From the NCBI GenBank assembly GCA_030039095.1, contig JASHQP010000100.1:1-13435 (forward strand): DNA of 13,435 nucleotides, written 5' to 3'. Shown one piece after another: positions 13,043-13,435 of this stretch (position 1 is its first letter; every line of letters starts with the position of its first letter). The notes below the pieces were generated by a model, which saw nothing but the letters and a program-made list of their open reading frames with translations, was not told the DNA's origin and made no database searches. This DNA comes from Streptosporangiaceae bacterium (GTDB taxonomy: Bacteria > Actinomycetota > Actinomycetes > Streptosporangiales > Streptosporangiaceae). The position numbers and the translations under genes were made by a program.

Positions 13043-13435
13043 TCAGGGGTTTACGTGATCGTAGGCGACCAGGGATCGTTTGACCGGCGCGCCGATCAGC
13101 CAGTTGTGCCAGATGACCGCGTTCAGGGCGAGCAGCCGCTGGACGATGCGGGCCCACAGCCCCGCGGGGACGCGGCCGCCATGGCGTTCGAGTCCGAGCT
13201 GGTTCTTCAGCGTCCAGATGATCGCCTCGACACGCTGCCGCAGCCAGTTCGGGAAGTACCGGGGCTGCTTCTCGTCTTTGCGGGCCGGGCGGACCAGAGT
13301 CAGCTGCAGGCCGTCGCTGCTGAAGAACTCTTCGGTTTCCTCCCCGGACAGGCCCTTGTCCGTGACGACGGCGGTGCCCGGGGCCGGGCGGTTGGCTGGC
13401 TGGTCGCTGAGCATCTGCCGGGCGGCTTCCCGTTC
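13043..13435 (-). mobile_element. IS982-family transposase, C-terminal part (cut by window edge)
   Basis: The reading frame is open from the right edge (EREAARQMLSD at the border) to a TGA at 13045-13043, about 130 residues. It matches the C-terminal half of IS982-family DDE transposases: VVTDKGLSGEETEEFF (second catalytic Asp), NWLRQRVEAIIWTLKNQLGL with the catalytic Glu, ERHGGRVPAGLWARIVQRLL, ALNAVIWHNWLIGAPVKRSL, VAYDH at the end. Nothing in the visible part is broken. The N-terminus and the far terminal repeat lie outside the window, so whether the copy is complete is unknown. Confidence 0.85.

Noticed and set aside
12966..13157. 63-codon minus-strand frame near the right edge
   Set aside because: It overlaps the transposase 3' end in another frame and reads as a shadow of it.

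Overview
The window is high-GC DNA with GTG as well as ATG starts, Shine-Dalgarno sites of the GGAGG type and gene families typical of Streptomyces-like actinobacteria (XRE-TPR regulators, LLM flavin oxidoreductases, an Lrp/EamA divergent pair, an IS982-type transposase). The genus cannot be fixed from the sequence alone.

Left half (about 167-7352): a decayed integrative element. It is bounded by two copies, in the same orientation, of a ~225-bp site. Each copy has the 3' half of a tRNA-Pro(UGG) gene, from anticodon loop to CCA (297-344 and 7254-7301). Each core is flanked on both sides by pairs of 12-bp-period repeats with consensus GTGGGAGCCA. A site with arms on both sides of the core is the layout of an intact attP, or of the junction between two related elements inserted in tandem at one tRNA gene. 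Between the copies lie, on the minus strand, a tightly packed run (small protein > HAD-like phosphatase > RelE/HigB-type toxin > XRE antitoxin, with two ATGA overlaps). Divergent from it on the plus strand is an XRE-TPR regulator followed 11 bp later by an MTHFSD-like 5-formyltetrahydrofolate cyclo-ligase homologue. Then come a frameshifted and internally deleted tyrosine integrase whose last readable part runs in frame into an unrelated C-terminus, and an AAA/DUF4143 ATPase. No intact recombinase is visible, so the element looks immobile by itself.

Boundary (7352-7427): immediately after the second site is a ~40-bp relic of an antitoxin gene like the one beside the first site. This suggests that the next element, or a duplicate of the same end, was deleted here.

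Right half (7427-13042): ordinary accessory metabolism. It contains an LLM-class flavin oxidoreductase, an Lrp/AsnC regulator divergent from an RhtA-like EamA exporter, an aldo/keto reductase, a broken PPOX-type flavin/F420 enzyme gene, and a cysteine dioxygenase-rhodanese fusion. The Lrp/EamA pair and the dioxygenase fusion could share an amino-acid or sulfur theme, but that is inference. The right edge cuts an IS982-family transposase (13043 to beyond 13435).

The most informative features are the paired attP-like sites, the wrecked integrase, the translationally coupled HAD/toxin-antitoxin run, three direct repeats (2419-2449) that resemble the att arm repeats in sequence and period, and the dioxygenase-rhodanese fusion.
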